DNA from: Pseudogymnoascus destructans
Lineage: Eukaryota > Ascomycota > Leotiomycetes > Thelebolales > Thelebolaceae
Direction of reading: 5' to 3'
NCBI RefSeq assembly: GCF_001641265.1
Contig: NW_020167530.1
Location: forward strand, 1,104,638-1,168,637
Length of the DNA: 64,000 nucleotides
Every line of letters begins with the position of its first letter. The first letter of the stretch is position 1. The position numbers and the translations under genes are program-made. Shown here piece after piece: positions 32,512 to 46,002 of this stretch. Under the pieces are notes generated by a model that saw only the letters and a list, made by a program, of their open reading frames with translations, was not told where the DNA came from and ran no database searches.

Positions 32512-34600
32512 AAGCATGAATGATTCTTCCGTGTCTCTCGCGAATGGAGTTAGTTAGTCAGCACTCACCGGCGTACTTGCACTTGGCTTGCCTGTTTGAT
32601 CTGGCTTCACTTCTGCTCATCGACTTGCCTGGAGCTACCGTTTATTACTCTTAGCGTTGCCTTGTCAAATGATGGGCGGGGATCTGCATTAACTTAACGA
32701 CGGCCTATGTACAAAAGTGCATTAGAGGGCTCTTTTTATCACGCGACGACGACCTGGGGGTGCTTCGGATCAGTAACAAAATGTTTTGCGTGCTTGGTTT
32801 TTTGTGCTTGCTTTTTTTTCTTTTTGCTGGCTTGTCCCGTCGAGGGGTGTTTTTGTTTTTGCCGCCATCCTGTTTTCTTCGCGGCGCTTTGTCGCCTAAC
32901 TTGAGGTTCGGTTCTGGTTTGATTTCGGAGCTCTTTGGGCCTTCATTCCAACCTGTGATTTTCGAGTTTGTGGCATCGCCATTTGTCGAAGAAACATAAT
33001 TATCTGATGGATCGGTCAATATATGTGTCTCTTCTTCCTTTCGACGGGATTTCGCGCAGCTTACCTACCTACTACTAGTTTTCGTTCTCTCTCTCTTCGG
33101 AAATCTCGTTTTTTATCATAGTCGTCGTCGTTTTCCAGTACCAAACTCACGCCAAAACGAATCAACACACACACAAGAAAAGTTTTTAGACTCTCAGGGA
33201 TTAACATACGACGGACGGCCTATTTGCGGCTTCTTCTCTTTTTTTTTCTTTTGAGTTGTGCTCTTTCGAGGGATGATGGATGGTGAAGGTGTAGATCGGG
33301 ATGAATTGAGAATGGAGAGTGGTAACAGATCAATTGAGAAAATTTGATGAAGGTTGTTTCCTTTTGCTTTGGTGCTGCTGTTGTGTTGTGTCGTGCTGTT
33401 GTTGGCGTTCGTTTGTTCGTACGTTGGCTTGGCTTGGCTTGGTGATCGTTCGTCTGGTTCGTGTGTTTGGTGAATGCTCTGTTGTGTGCTTGTGATCGAT
33501 CATGTTGTTGTTTCGTGATCGGCGTTGCGTAATCTAAGTGAGGGTGAGGAAGATGAGGAAGGGTAAGTTGCTGATGGGGGTGATGGTAAGTTCATGAACG
33601 GGGTGAGTTACCTTCAGCTCGGCCACGAGGTGAACTCTTCTCGGCGTCCTCGTCGTCGTCATTGTTAGATCGGCGCGTCCTTTGTCCTTTCGCCCATTGA
33701 CCTCGAAGTTCTTTGTGCCCATTGTGCCGTCGTCCTCGACGTTTTGTCCTCGACACTTTCTATGATCTATGATAGATAGGTGGCTGTTTTGTTTTCGTTG
33801 AGGGGGGTGAAGATGTTCGTTGAGAGGGCGGCAGGTAAGGCGGCTTAGTCGGCGTTGCCGCTGTGTTCTGTGGACTTCCGCCAGAGGAGGGGGGGGGCTG
33901 GCGGGGCTAGTCTACTCTACTTTGCTGTGAGTAATGTCTGGAATTAGAAATCGTTGCCGTCGTGTTCTATGGGCTTCCGCTATAAGAGAGGCTGGGGCAT
34001 TACTCTATTCTACTCTACTCTACCCTAGTTTACTCTGCTATACCCCTCGTAGCATCTCGAATGAGAAATGGTTGACGCCGAGGTGGGTGCGGGTATGGGG
34101 TAGGGATATGGTTCTTTATGGAGGATATAGTGTGGATGGCACGTAGGAGGCGTGAGTGGCTCGTAGAAGGCATAGACGATTTGTAGAAGATACGGATGAC
34201 ACGTAGATATAGATGATTTGTAGAAGCTACGGCATATATCAGGGGGTTAATCAATGGTATGAGTTAGAAATATATAATCATTTGCAACTCAGAGACTCCA
34301 TGAATCCTGGTGTACGAGACGACATAGCTCGTAGAAGATACGACAGCATGACAGCACGTAGAAGGCACGAGAGCAAGCAATCTAAGAGCCAGAAAATTGT
34401 ATTTGCAATCGGGAGTGTTGTATTAACTCTTGTCTCCTCTGGTATCCCTAACGCCGCTCTCATGTACAGGATATAAAGAAAAACAAAAACTCCCGCCATG
34501 CACCTCCATCGTACAACTCCTTCCCACCACCCCATCCAGCGCAGAGATAGCCCAGCTAACCCCACCACCCTCACAACCTACAGCACCTACACCACACCCC
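32512..34600. other. intergenic region
   Basis: 3' flank of the RRM gene, T/G-rich DNA with GTTCGTTC-type low complexity (33360-33500), a near-duplicate pair (about 33850-33880 and 33945-33985), TACTCTA repeats (34005-34045) and CACGTAGA-type short repeats (34138-34370). No gene called. Confidence 0.45.
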
Positions 34601-36233
34601 CTATTTCCTAACCTTCCTAGCATGCTGCACCAAATTCTCAATCACCCCCTCAAACGCCTCCCTATCCCCCAACTTCTCATCCGTCCTCCTCGTCCAATAC
34701 TCCAGCACCCCCTCCGCCGCCCCCCTCAACCCCTCCAACACCTCAACATGCTCCTTCAGCTCCGCATCCCTCAGCCCCGTTAGCGCTTCATCAGTCGTAC
34801 TACACAACCTCCTCGCGGCCCCCAGATCCAGCGCCGGCGCTGGCGGCGGCCCGCGCCGCCTCTTCGATTTCCCAGAGGAGTCGACGGAGGCGGAACTCCC
34901 GTTGCTGTCACCCTGTAACCTGGCCACTGACCCGAGTCGCGCGTCGGAGGAGGTGCGTGGGGAGGCGGTGGATGGGAGGATGAGTTTCGCTTGCTTGCTC
35001 GCTGGGAGGATTTCATCCAAGTCGATCGGCACACCTAGCGAAACGAGGAAGAGACGCCGGATGCGAGAGCGTAGCCAGTTTGGTGGGTTGAGAGGGGGAG
35101 GGGCGCTGAGTTGGGCCCAGAGGGAAGCGGAGCGGGGGGTGGGGAAGAGGGAGGTTGGTGGGGCGGTGGTGACCGCGGGGGGAGAGGGGGGGAAGAGAGT
35201 GTCTAAGTAGGGGGTTGTGGCGGCGTGGACTTCGGCGGGGGAGTCGAGGGTGTCGAAGGAGAGGGGGGGCTGTGGTGGTGTGTTAGTAGGATTGGTGGGT
35301 TGGGGGGGTGTGGCAGATGGGAGTTGGGGGGGTGCTGGGGGATGGGATGGGACGGTTGCGCAGTGCATGCATGTGTGTGTGTCACTTACGAGGGATAAAG
35401 AAGCTATCTGCGGTAAAGACTGTACAGGTTGTGCACCCGCCTCCTGGAACCCGTCGTCGAAGTCCCCAAACTCCGCGTCCTCGTCCCCCTCCTCGAAATC
35501 GTCAAAGTCGTCGCCGAAGCCCGCATCCTCGTCATCCTCATCACCGTCGGCGTCAGCGTCGTAGTCGCCGCCCGGCGGGGGTAGCGCGTGGCTCACAGAC
35601 GGCGGTCTGGCGGCACTAGAGGTTCGTGACCTTGTCTCGGACTTGGGCGCAGAGGGGGAGGTAGGAGAGCGCGGCCGCGTACCTGAGACGTCTCCTCCCT
35701 CCTCCTCTGCTGAAGTAGCCCCAGAATCCGGGGTGTGGATGATGCGGTCGGGCTGGGCGTCGGCGGGGTAGACCTTGGGCGTGCTGGGCTTGTGGGCGTG
35801 GCCCCGGATGGGGGAAGGGGGGGCCTCTTCGAGCACCGTCTGTGGGATGGGCGTCAGAAGACGAGGGACTGGGTCGGTGGCAGAGGAGGATTTCTTTTCG
35901 ACGAAGGCGACTTCGTCGGGTCGGGCGTCCTCAGAGCGCTGGTCGTAGGCTGCTGTCCCGGGGACTTCGCCGTAGCTGGCTTCGTGGTCGACTCGCTCCA
36001 CCCGGGTCGTGGGGATGGGGGATGCGGTGCGGGAGTAGGCCGCGCGGTCGCTACGGGCATCGGAGAAGTGGTCGTCGGAGTCGGAGGATTCTGGAGGGGG
36101 TGTTAGTTATGTGTATGGACTGGTTGTGGGGGGAGGGGTATCGCTCACCCAGCTCGTGGGCGCCGGGGTCTTCGATGGCCTGGCTTGGAGGGGAAGGGGG
36201 GGCCAGCGTTGCTTGCGTGTCGTCTTCGGCCAT
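34601..36233 (-). CDS. Laa2-like AP-1/clathrin accessory protein
   Basis: Exons 36233-36149, 36090-35390 and 35269-34601 on the minus strand, in phase, 484 residues. The protein starts MAEDDTQATLAPPSPPSQAI, has SPIPTTRVERVD and YGEVPGTAAY, an Asp/Phe-rich acidic stretch with repeated GFGDDFDDFEEG and FGDFDDGF motifs, and a helical C-terminal half with WLRSRIRRLFLVSLGVPIDL and DEILPASKQAKL. Acidic DDFxDF-type motifs bind clathrin adaptor ear domains. The combination matches fungal proteins of the YBL010C/Laa2 family, which link Laa1 to AP-1 at the trans-Golgi/endosome. The 120-bp intron 2 is a multiple of three with no stop in frame. The family name is from memory; the exon structure is firmer than the function. 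Confidence 0.75.
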
Positions 36234-36718
36234 CGTGGGTTCAGCGGCGTCGAAGGACGCAAACTATCGTCCTTGGGGGCACTGAAGGCTTTAATGTAGA
36301 TAGAACTCTAGCCCATGGAAGCGCTCAAGATGTATCGGTGAATAAAAAGTAAGTGTATGGTCGAGGGGGGTCTGGGCTGTGGTCTGGGTGCCAAAAAATA
36401 ATGAGGCTCGCTAAATCCCCAATGATCGACCCATGGGTGCTTTGCGCGCCTCACGGTAAAAGCTATCTGGGCTACCACTTGGTTTATCACGTTTTACGTC
36501 TAATACCCTCGACGCTTTCCTCTCAACCCCACGCACGCGTCCAGATCTGTAGAGGAGGACGAATTCACGCACCTGGCCCACCTGCGTCCGCCCCGGATCC
36601 TGTGCGCTGCAGAATTCTGCCTCGAAACAAACGAAATACATGACAATAAGCTCTTCGGCGACATAGCTCTTGCTGAATTGCCATCCTCGACGAGCTCAAC
36701 GGACGAATCTCGCCCAAT
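36234..36718. promoter_or_regulatory. shared divergent upstream region
   Basis: 485 bp separate the start codons of the Laa2-like gene (minus) and the nucleoporin gene (plus), so both promoters must lie here. No specific operator recognised. Confidence 0.6.
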
Positions 36719-38754
36719 ATGTCTTTCAGCTTCGGTGCCCCAGGTGGAACTGGTGGCAACCTTTTCGGACAATCAACCACACCAGCGTCATCGGGCGCGC
36801 CCACGACGGGCCTTTTTGGCCAGCCTACGGCAGGCGCCACGGATAACAAACAGACCTCAGGTGGCCTCTTTGGGGGTGGAGGTGCTGCAGCTACGACAAA
36901 GCCAGGTGGGTTTTCTTTTGGCGCTACGCCAGCTTCGACAGGACCGTCGAATATGTTCGGGGGAGGCGCTGCGAAGCCAGCCGCATCCGCGCCTTTGTTT
37001 GGGTCTGCAGCCACAACCACTGCTCCTGCTGGCCGCTTATTCGGGGCAACTACTTCTGGCGCCACTGCAGGTGCGACCCCGGCAGCGGCTCCAGCTGGTG
37101 GACTCTTCGGTGGTGGCTTCCAGGCCAATAAGCAGCCCTCCTCCTTTGGCAACTTCTCCTTCGGCCAGAGTGCAACTCAGAACCCACCCAGCTCTACACC
37201 GACCACCAGCTCATTCCCTACCCCGAGCAAGCCAGAGACGCCTGCAGCACCAGCCAACCTCTTTGGCGCCGCAAGCAAATCCGCAGGTGCACCAGCTGCT
37301 GCTCCAACTCTTGGCTCAACTACACCAGCTCCAAACAAACCAGCTGGCAGCATGTCCAGCTTCCCTTCATCTACAACCCCAGCTGGTACACCAGCAGGTG
37401 GCAACGCAGCGGCGCCATCTCTGTTCGGTGGTTTGAATAAACCCGCTGCTCCTGCTGGTGGTGGTCTTTTTGGTGGCCCCAAGCCAGCTGCGGCTGCGGC
37501 TCCACCTGCGAGCGCGGCACCAGCTCCTGGAGGACTCTTTGGCGCGGCGAAGCCTGCTGCACCAGCAACCGGGGGACTCTTCGGGGGCGCCATGGCCGCG
37601 AAGCCCCCAGCTGCTCCGGCTACCACCGCTGCGGCACCCACGGGAACCACCCCAGCCTCCTCTGCCCCCGCAGCTGCAGCTGCAACTACCGCGACCCCTT
37701 CGCTTTTTGGCGGAGGTGCAGCTGCGCCTCCTAAGGCTGGTGGCCTTTTTGGTGGTGCTGCTGCTACCACCGCTGCTGCTGCCCCTGCATCTACCACTGC
37801 ACCAGCACCTGCTGCCCCAGCAGCCAGCTCTCTGTTTGGTGCCACCGCAGCGACATCAGCGGCCGCGCCGCCCACTGCAGCAGTTGGTGCCGCGCCTGCT
37901 ACTGGTCTCTTTGGTGCTAAGCCTGCTGCCATCTCAGGAGCTACCCCTTCTACGGCCGCACCAGCGACGGTGCCCGCAGCTGCTGCAGCTACAGCTCCAG
38001 TGGCAATCAACCCAAATGTCTCAACCGCTGGGCCTGCGCCGCAGATGTCCCGTCTGAAGAACAGGACTATGGACGAGATCATCAACAGGTGGGCGAGCGA
38101 CCTTTCCAAGTACCAGAAGGACTTCCAGGAGCAGGCAACAAAGGTTGCATCCTGGGATAGACTCTTGGTTGAGAACGGTGATAAGATCCAGAAGCTCTAT
38201 GTCAGCACGTTCGAGGCGGAGAGGGCTACATCCGAGGTAGAGAAGCAGCTTACTGCGGTGGAGAACATGCAGGGGGAGCTGGAGGGCTGGCTGGATCGCT
38301 ACGAGAAGGACGTTGATGAGCTCTTCAACAGGAATCTGGGATCGAGCGATAACCTGCAGGGTCCGGATCAGGAGCGTGAGCGCATGTACAAGCTGGCTGA
38401 GAAGCTGGCGGGACGTCTGGATGATATGGGCAAGGATCTCACGAGCATGATCCAGGAAATCAACACGGCGTCATCGAGCTTGAGCAAGGCTGGGAAGCCG
38501 GATGATCCGGTAAGTTTTGGATTTTATGTGAACTTTTGGCTGCACAATCTAACACCATACAGCTACAACAGATCGTCAAGGTCCTCAACGGACATCTGTC
38601 TCAACTCCAATGGATTGATCAGAACGCCGCTGCATTGCAAGCCAAGGTCGCAGCCGCTCAAAAAGAGGGTCGCAGCCTCGGCGCCAGCATCCACGGCGAC
38701 AACGAGTCCGAGGCATCCCACGAGATGCTCCGTTCGTATTTGGGCAGGAGGTAA
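36719..38754 (+). CDS. nsp1: Nsp1-like FG nucleoporin
   Basis: Exons 36719-38509 and 38563-38754 (53-bp intron with GTAAGT and TCTAAC), 660 residues. Residues 1 to about 430 are a low-complexity domain with many GLFG, LFGG and SFG motifs in Ala/Thr/Pro-rich sequence, e.g. SFSFGAPGG, GGLFGG. From about residue 440 (PQMSRLKNRTMDEIINRW) a coiled-coil domain begins, with KYQKDFQEQATKVASWDRLL and LQQIVKVLNGHLSQLQWID, the Nsp1 C-terminal signature. It anchors the protein in the Nup57/Nup49 and Nup82 complexes of the pore, while the FG part forms the permeability barrier and binds importins. The minus-strand frames across the FG region are compositional shadows. Confidence 0.93.
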
Positions 38755-39299
38755 TGGGTGGTGGTCATGAAATGGGTGGTCATCACGAAGGAAGGACGAA
38801 GGAAGGACGGGGACAGGATTAGGGTATATGGAGTTTTTTCCCAAAAGAGGGTATGGAGTAGACATTTTTTGCTCATGTATTTGCGAGTGGAAGAATTTGT
38901 ATTATTCAGGAAGATATTCGGCCGCAGGTACCACGTGGGGGGAGGTGAGAGTTGTATATGGGACCAGTAGAGAGTTACACAGGCCGAGGGCTGTCAGTGA
39001 TGGTACACTGTTAATGCACCGCACAATAGGACCTCTGTCCGTTACCAACTATTTAAATACAGCCACGCGTGAATCCTCCTCCTCCAAACTCAACTCCTCA
39101 TGGCGCCACGGAGATCGGTATTCAGCTAAACGGAGAGAAAGCCTCAGCTATGCCCAGTGTATCCAATGCGTGCCGTGGGGGTGTCGCGGCATACTCACTT
39201 TTGCTCGCCGCCCTGGCTCTTGGTGTACTCATCACTACAACAGAGACTCCGTCAGCACTCCGCTCTATTATAGGATCCGTAAGGTTGCAAAGGGGAATC

Positions 39300-39614
39300 T
39301 CACATATCCTGCTCGAGCTTCTTGATGTGATCCTGCGATTTCTCAAGTCTCTTCTTGAGTTCCAGGAGCTTCTCCTTCTCGCGCTGGCGGATAGCGTAAT
39401 CCTCCTGGGCCTTCTCGCGCTTCTGGAACGCATCACTGTAGGTGCCGCAGCTTATTAGTCAAGAGCTCCATCGATCTGAGGGAGGTGATGATGCAACGCA
39501 CGTTTGTCCAGTTGGGCGGACGGCACCGGTATCACCGGCACCCATGGCGCGGGCAGTGGTTGCGAAAGCGCGGGTCGCGGGGCGCGTGGCCTTGACGATG
39601 GACTGGCGGAACAT
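39300..39614 (-). CDS. mitochondrial F1-ATPase inhibitor IF1-like protein
   Basis: Too short for routine ORF calling. Exons 39614-39502 and 39435-39300 on the minus strand (66-bp intron, GTGCGT donor, CTACAG acceptor) encode 82 residues. The N-terminus MFRQSIVKATRPATRAFATT is a basic mitochondrial presequence. The mature part has AMGAGDTGAVRP and then DAFQKREKAQEDYAIRQREK, which matches the inhibitory helix of IF1/Inh1 (F-x-KREKA-ED-Y-xRQxEKE), followed by a Lys/Glu-rich coiled coil (LELKKRLEKSQDHIKKLEQD). In the family it inhibits ATP hydrolysis by F1 when the proton gradient collapses. The gene is convergent with nsp1. Confidence 0.9.
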
Positions 39615-39748
39615 ATTTGTGATTGTGTGCTGTTGTTGGGGATATGGTTATGAGGTAGTAGAGGTGGAGGCAGGTTTCCTTGGGAGCCGATTTCATAAGC
39701 TTGAGCTCGTTCCTTGGCAACGGAACGGGCAAGCTCGGATATGTTGGT

Positions 39749-39840
39749 CACGTGACTGATGTATGCTGTAGAGAGCGGTATATTTGTCACGTGAATGTAT
39801 GCTGTAGAGTAGAAACCCTGAGCGGTATATTAGTCACGTG
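39749..39840. promoter_or_regulatory. three CACGTG E-boxes in tandem repeats upstream of the IF1 gene
   Basis: CACGTG occurs at 39749-39754, 39788-39793 and 39835-39840, each within a repeated unit (TCACGTGA-TG-ATGTATGCTGTAGAG). They lie about 135-226 bp upstream of the IF1 start codon. CACGTG is the site bound by Pho4/NUC-1- and Cbf1-type bHLH proteins. Confidence 0.5.
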
Positions 39841-40091
39841 ATTGATGTATGCTGTAGAGTAGAAACCCTGAGCGGTATATTAGGGTCACCTGATTGGATG
39901 ACGGGTGGTGATACGTAGAGTATGTCATTGGGTGTGCGTGTAGAATTGCAGCGGAGGTGTATCCAGTATCGCCCAGCAAGAACCCAGCAAGCACCCAGTA
40001 ACACACCGGTGTGGCCTTCGTCCTATGTATTGTGCTGTACCCCGTACTGTAGTGTACGGGGAATATTCCCCGACGGCCATGTACAGCGCGT

Positions 40092-40188
40092 CAAGACATA
40101 AATATAGACGTAAATATAGACATAAATATAGACATAAATATAGACATAAATATAGACATAAATATAGACATAAATATAGAAATAAATA
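40092..40188 (+). repeat. 12-bp AT-rich tandem repeat, about 8 copies
   Basis: Unit GACATAAATATA with occasional A/G changes in the first copies. No spacers. Confidence 0.9.
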
Positions 40189-41066
40189 ATTTAAAATACC
40201 TACAATTTCCAATAAAATATAGCGATTTGATATGCCCATGCCTTTAATTTTTGGAGAAGCGCCTGATTGCGCTCCTACCACAGTGCGCGCTCTCATCCCC
40301 CCTCACTCCTTTGATCGACACTACCCCTTCCTTATTAGGTTTAGCTCCAAAAACAGCGAGAGGTGGTTGTTCCATCCGCTTCCCACCTGCTTCAACCTCA
40401 ACTCACCCAAACCTCAAAATACACAATATTTCCCCTTGACACGCTTTATAATCTCACTTTACCTTCGCCTTGATCCGTCTTCTGTCTGATCACCCTCATT
40501 ATTCGTTTAGAACCTCTCATCCCCTCTATAAAAGACAGGTAAGCACTTTCTCCTTATGTTGTTGTTGCTTGGCGATCGTTATCCGCCATTTCACCCCCCA
40601 AGCCCTCCCCTAACCCAATTCCATCGGACAACAACATTACCCTTCAATGGGCCCTATATCTTGCGCCATCCGGAGCGCCTCATCGACATATCGCTTTATC
40701 ATTGTCAGCGCGGCTTTGCGACTCTCGCTTCCGTTGTTGTGATGCCCGACGACCCCATTCGGCACGGGAACCATGGAGGGGTAACACACATACCTGGCAC
40801 CTTGTCCTCTCATACCATCAGCTGCACGGCATACCACAAGCACAAAGCCGACTATATCTAGCTGGATGCCAGTATTCCTTTCGACCATCCTCCAGACACC
40901 AATCGTCCATGTTCACCTCTGGCCGTCCAGCTTGCCCTAGACGCATCTAGCGCGACACCTAACACCACGTAACCCGCACGAGGCTTATCGGCCATATTGG
41001 CCTTCCAAACAAACGTCAGTACATCATTTACTAACGTATTCTGATCACAGCATAATCCCCGCAAAA
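40189..41066 (+). promoter_or_regulatory. promoter and probable 5' UTR intron of the 14-3-3 gene
   Basis: CT-rich promoter-like DNA to about 40540, then a GTAAGC donor (about 40541) and an acceptor TGATCACAG just before the ATG (about 41050), which would give a 5' UTR intron of roughly 510 bp. No coding feature seen. Confidence 0.5.
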
Positions 41067-42078
<1,012 letters not shown>

Positions 42079-43136
42079 ATTGACAAAAGCTGGCGTTCCT
42101 GATCGGTCATGCGGGTTACTTGTGAAGTAAAGGGGTTGCTTTTAGCACGTTTTCGCATAACCTATTTATCGACACAAACGACGGAGCTTTTTGGAGGTTC
42201 ATTCACAGAAAATCTTGCGCGCGCTATACTTTTGTGATGGAGGCCCCTAATGCGTTCAAGGCCATCTTTGTTACCTTTTTTGGCCTTGTCTAGTTTGTCA
42301 AGAATAGAATTTGCCCCTGCACTGGCCGATGGCGTCTTCCACCCAACCTTTTTTGTCGCTCTCTCTTCTCTCGATCGATCAAGCGTAAACACACAAGACA
42401 AAGATTCCTTGATTTCTTTAATCTCCGGCGGGGTATAGAGGTCTTACTACCCGAGTGGGCGTCTCTATCTCACTTAGACAGACTATGAATAAAAAAAAGC
42501 ATTTGCACGTTCAGTCAATGAGTAGCAATAATTATGCCCATTGTGATATGTTTGTTGACCCTTGAGTACGTCGATAATATCATGTATGGCATGCATACAA
42601 ACATGTGACTGGCCACTTCTCGCGTCTCATCATAACTCAAAATTCACTCCTGGCCCATACAAACAAACAATCACAACTTCAAATATAGTAAATAGAATTC
42701 ATGAATTTGTGCTTTCATTGATGTCTTCTCGGTTAGTAATCTCTATCATCAACCTCATCATCATTCATCCTCCAGTAATAGTCCAAACCAAACCCAAACA
42801 CCAATAATGGTTTCTTAAAACCCAAACAACACAACCCCCATAACATCAAAACGCCGGCCCAGTTCCCAAACTCCAAAAGCTGAAAACAAAACAACCAAAC
42901 CACACTATGCTGCGCCCAAACGCAATAAAAACTAGGCGCCCCCGCCTAGCTATGGAGACGATGACTTATGCCCATGCCTATGAAACGCCCTTCTCTTATG
43001 CAAACTACCGGCTCACGAAACGACGTACAGGAATTCGTATACACAGACAACAATGCAGTGCAAATCCGTCGACTTTCTATGCGGAACAAAAACTCCAGGG
43101 AGCAGATGATGCCTCCCTAACAACCGGACAGACGGC
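42079..43136. other. intergenic region between convergent genes
   Basis: 3' flanks of the 14-3-3 gene and of cdc14. No gene, repeat or RNA recognised. Confidence 0.5.
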
Positions 43137-45371
43137 TTAGATGCCAGACGCCTTGCGCGTAGCAGCAGTCAAACTGACGCTCCCGACGCGACTGCTGGCC
43201 TTGCGGACACCCGCGGGCGCCTTGTCGCGCATGAGCGAGTCAGCGCGCTTCGGGCTCCCGCGAACCTTCATGCCGATGGTCTGGGATCCGCTTCCCGACT
43301 TCATGCTTCCGGGCGTCTTGGGGCAGCCGCTGCCAATATTCTCAATATCGTTGCTGCTATCGTTGTCGATGGCGGAGTATATAGTCGTGGTAGTCTGGCT
43401 GACGGAGCGTGCCTCGCTGCGAGCGGGCGAGCGCGACGACTTGCACGTGGTGCGGACGCGCACGTTCCACTCCTCGTCTTCGGATTCGCCGTGCACGGAT
43501 TGGCGGTGGATCGAGATCATCTCCGTCTCGCGCTTGACGTCGTTGGCTTCCTCGGAGCTGCCGTAGCTGCCCGTGTTGCGGCCGTAGGGGTGGTGGCTGT
43601 CGTGACCGCTGCGGCTGCCCTTTCGTGGCTGGCCTGGTGTGGGAGCAGGGAGGCAGTCTTCTTGGACTCCGAGGCTGTTGCGCTCGTTGTCGACTTCGCC
43701 GAGAGGAGCGCGTCTGTTTTGGATGCCGTTGGGAGGGGTGGCAACTTGTGCGCTGTTGAGGCGGAATTTTTGGGTGGCCTTTGTGGGGGTGCTTGGTGCG
43801 GCGGCCAACTTGGCCTTGATCTCCGACTCGATCTGAGCGCGCATATCGATCTCGAACTGCTCTCGCTCCCACCACTTGCGGAAAGTGCCTTGGTTCAAGT
43901 GAAGCCAATGCTGCTGGGGCCCGACCACCATCCCGGGGCGCATGAAGCGCATAAATGCAATAATCTCGTTGGCACTGAAGCCGTACCTGTAGATGAGGTA
44001 TGCGCCAATGAGGCATCCAGTACGTCCAAGTCCGGCCTTGCAGTGGACTGCAATGCCCTTCTTCTTGACAGTGATGGTCTCGTGGGCCAGGGTGATGAAT
44101 TTGCGAACAGTTGTCAACGGTGGGCAAGTGCCGTCATCGAATATCATGTCGAGGTGCTCGATACCCAGAGCTGTGAAATATGAGGGAGAGTACAACTCCG
44201 AGTTTAACCTGACGACAAGGCCAATCTGGCGCTCGGCGAAATGTGTGAGCACATTCTTGAATGGCTGGGGGAGTGTAGGGTGGGCGTCCACCTCGTCCAA
44301 TGTCGAGGGAAGGGTAGCATACAAAGGTGATGACTTGGCGATTGGCGCCACAGGTGTATGTTGGGGAGAAGCAAAGGCAAGGAAGTCGGGAGTGAGCCAG
44401 TTGAAGTCACCTTGGTCCACACGCTCGTACCTCTCATATTCCTCGAGATCAAACTGTGGTAAGGCGCAGAATCCCTCCTCCTTCGCTCTCCACACGCCGT
44501 AAACAACATCTTGAACGGTGATGCCGTAATCAGCCTGGCTGTAGCCAGCGTCGCGGAAAGGCATCATAGGTGGATCGGCTTGAGCGATCGGCGCAAGAGC
44601 AAGATGAGGAGCCCATGACTGGATCAACACCATGTAGCATGCGAGGAGGCAAGCGGCATTTGCGCGGCCTAGAACGTTATTGTCAACAACATTCCATGCG
44701 ATTCATGGAGACTCGACATACTGCGGGGATCAGCTTTGCTGTAGAAAACCACAGGCCTCGCCTTGTTCTCGGGCGCTCCAAGGATATCATGGAATTGGAC
44801 GGCGAAGCGGTACAGGTGTCCGATGTGCAATGGTCCAAAGTCGTGGTGGAAAGCATTGTAAAGCAGGGTATCGTCAACAGAGAAGTAGCATGGTGGGTTC
44901 TGGTCCTTTGCTACTGGTTCCGGGCCATCAATAGCCCTGCATGAGCGCTTTGACGGGGATCGCCTCGAAGGTTGTTTGTCGTGATATGGGAAGTAAGTGT
45001 CGGGTCCTGGGGTAGATGTGTAGGATGCTAGGTATAAACGGTCTGGCAGAAACGTTAGCAATGATTCGGGCCCTTGTTGTTTGCGCCCAGCAACGAGGGT
45101 CTCGGTGTCGGATATTGAGGGACCCATTTAAGACCAAACAAATACTTGGATAGTGAATGATGGTCCTGCAATACTAAATGGCACGGGGGGCGATATCTAA
45201 CATGCTCCCGTGCCATGGTATCTACACGGTGGAGAGCAAACCAGGGCATGGGAGAAATATGGCGCCGACGGCATTCCACAGAGACACATGTTGGGAAGGA
45301 GCGATTCTGGAATGCTTACCTGGTATATACTCAATGATCTGCCCATAATGGGAGCGCACGGTAGAAGGCAT
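43137..45371 (-). CDS. cdc14: Cdc14-type dual-specificity phosphatase
   Basis: Exons 45371-45320, 45042-44722 and 44668-43137 on the minus strand join in phase to 634 residues. The short first exon (MPSTVRSHYGQIIEYIP) joins RLYLASYTSTPGPDTYFPY. YFSVDDTLLYNAFHHDFGPL and GHLYRFAVQFHDILG form the Cdc14 N-terminal domain, and ANAACLLACYMVLIQSW follows intron 2. The catalytic P-loop HCKAGLGRTG is at about residues 332-341 (Cys nucleophile and Arg intact), preceded by the general-acid loop (IFDDGTCPP). QQHWLHLNQGTFRKW closes the domain. The Ser/Arg-rich C-terminal third is disordered and probably carries localisation and phosphorylation sites. The enzyme reverses CDK phosphorylation at mitotic exit and septation. 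Confidence 0.95.
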
Positions 45372-46002
45372 GATGCAGATTAGATTGCTGTGCTGGTAAA
45401 CAAGATTCAAGGCAGTGCGACTGCCAGGCTCTCTGTGTTATACGTTTCGTTGCTTGATTCAAACAGCAAGTGAAGCAGGAGCGACTCGTGTATAGTAGTT
45501 GCGCGAAGGAAGTATTGGCTTTTTCTAGTTGCCAGGGAATGGCAGGCGTGATGATGTGGCAACGTGCTATTGACCAAACATTATCTTCGATATGGAGCAG
45601 GAATATGAAGCTTGAACTCGTCGCTGGAGTAGGAATGAGACTCGTCAACCTTCTCAATGTCGAAGGAAGAAGTATATAGCTGGGCGAGAGAGTAAATACA
45701 GGAGATCGTTGGTAGAAGTCGTCTTGTTGGTATTTTGAAGACTGGACTGTGCCTCTCTATTATTATACGAATAATCCAGAAGCACTGTTTAGGCCTACGC
45801 TGCCCCAATTGGCCATATGTTGTTGTTTACCCCTCAATTCAACCAATCATAGGCCGGGCTGCTAAGCGGGTGCGCTTGTCATAGCAACGCCTCTAATTGT
45901 CTGGTCCGTGCCGCGGGGTTTTGAGCCGCCACGAACCTGCATTATCGACACCACCAGTCGCCCAGGCTACGACCCCGAGTTTCAGCTATACTTTGAGTTA
46001 CT
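45372..46002. promoter_or_regulatory. shared divergent upstream region of cdc14 and pcc1
   Basis: 631 bp between the two start codons. No operator recognised. Confidence 0.6.

Noticed and set aside
36565..38109. Long minus-strand frames opposite the nucleoporin gene
   Set aside because: Compositional shadows of the GC-rich FG-repeat coding sequence; no domains and no splice signals.
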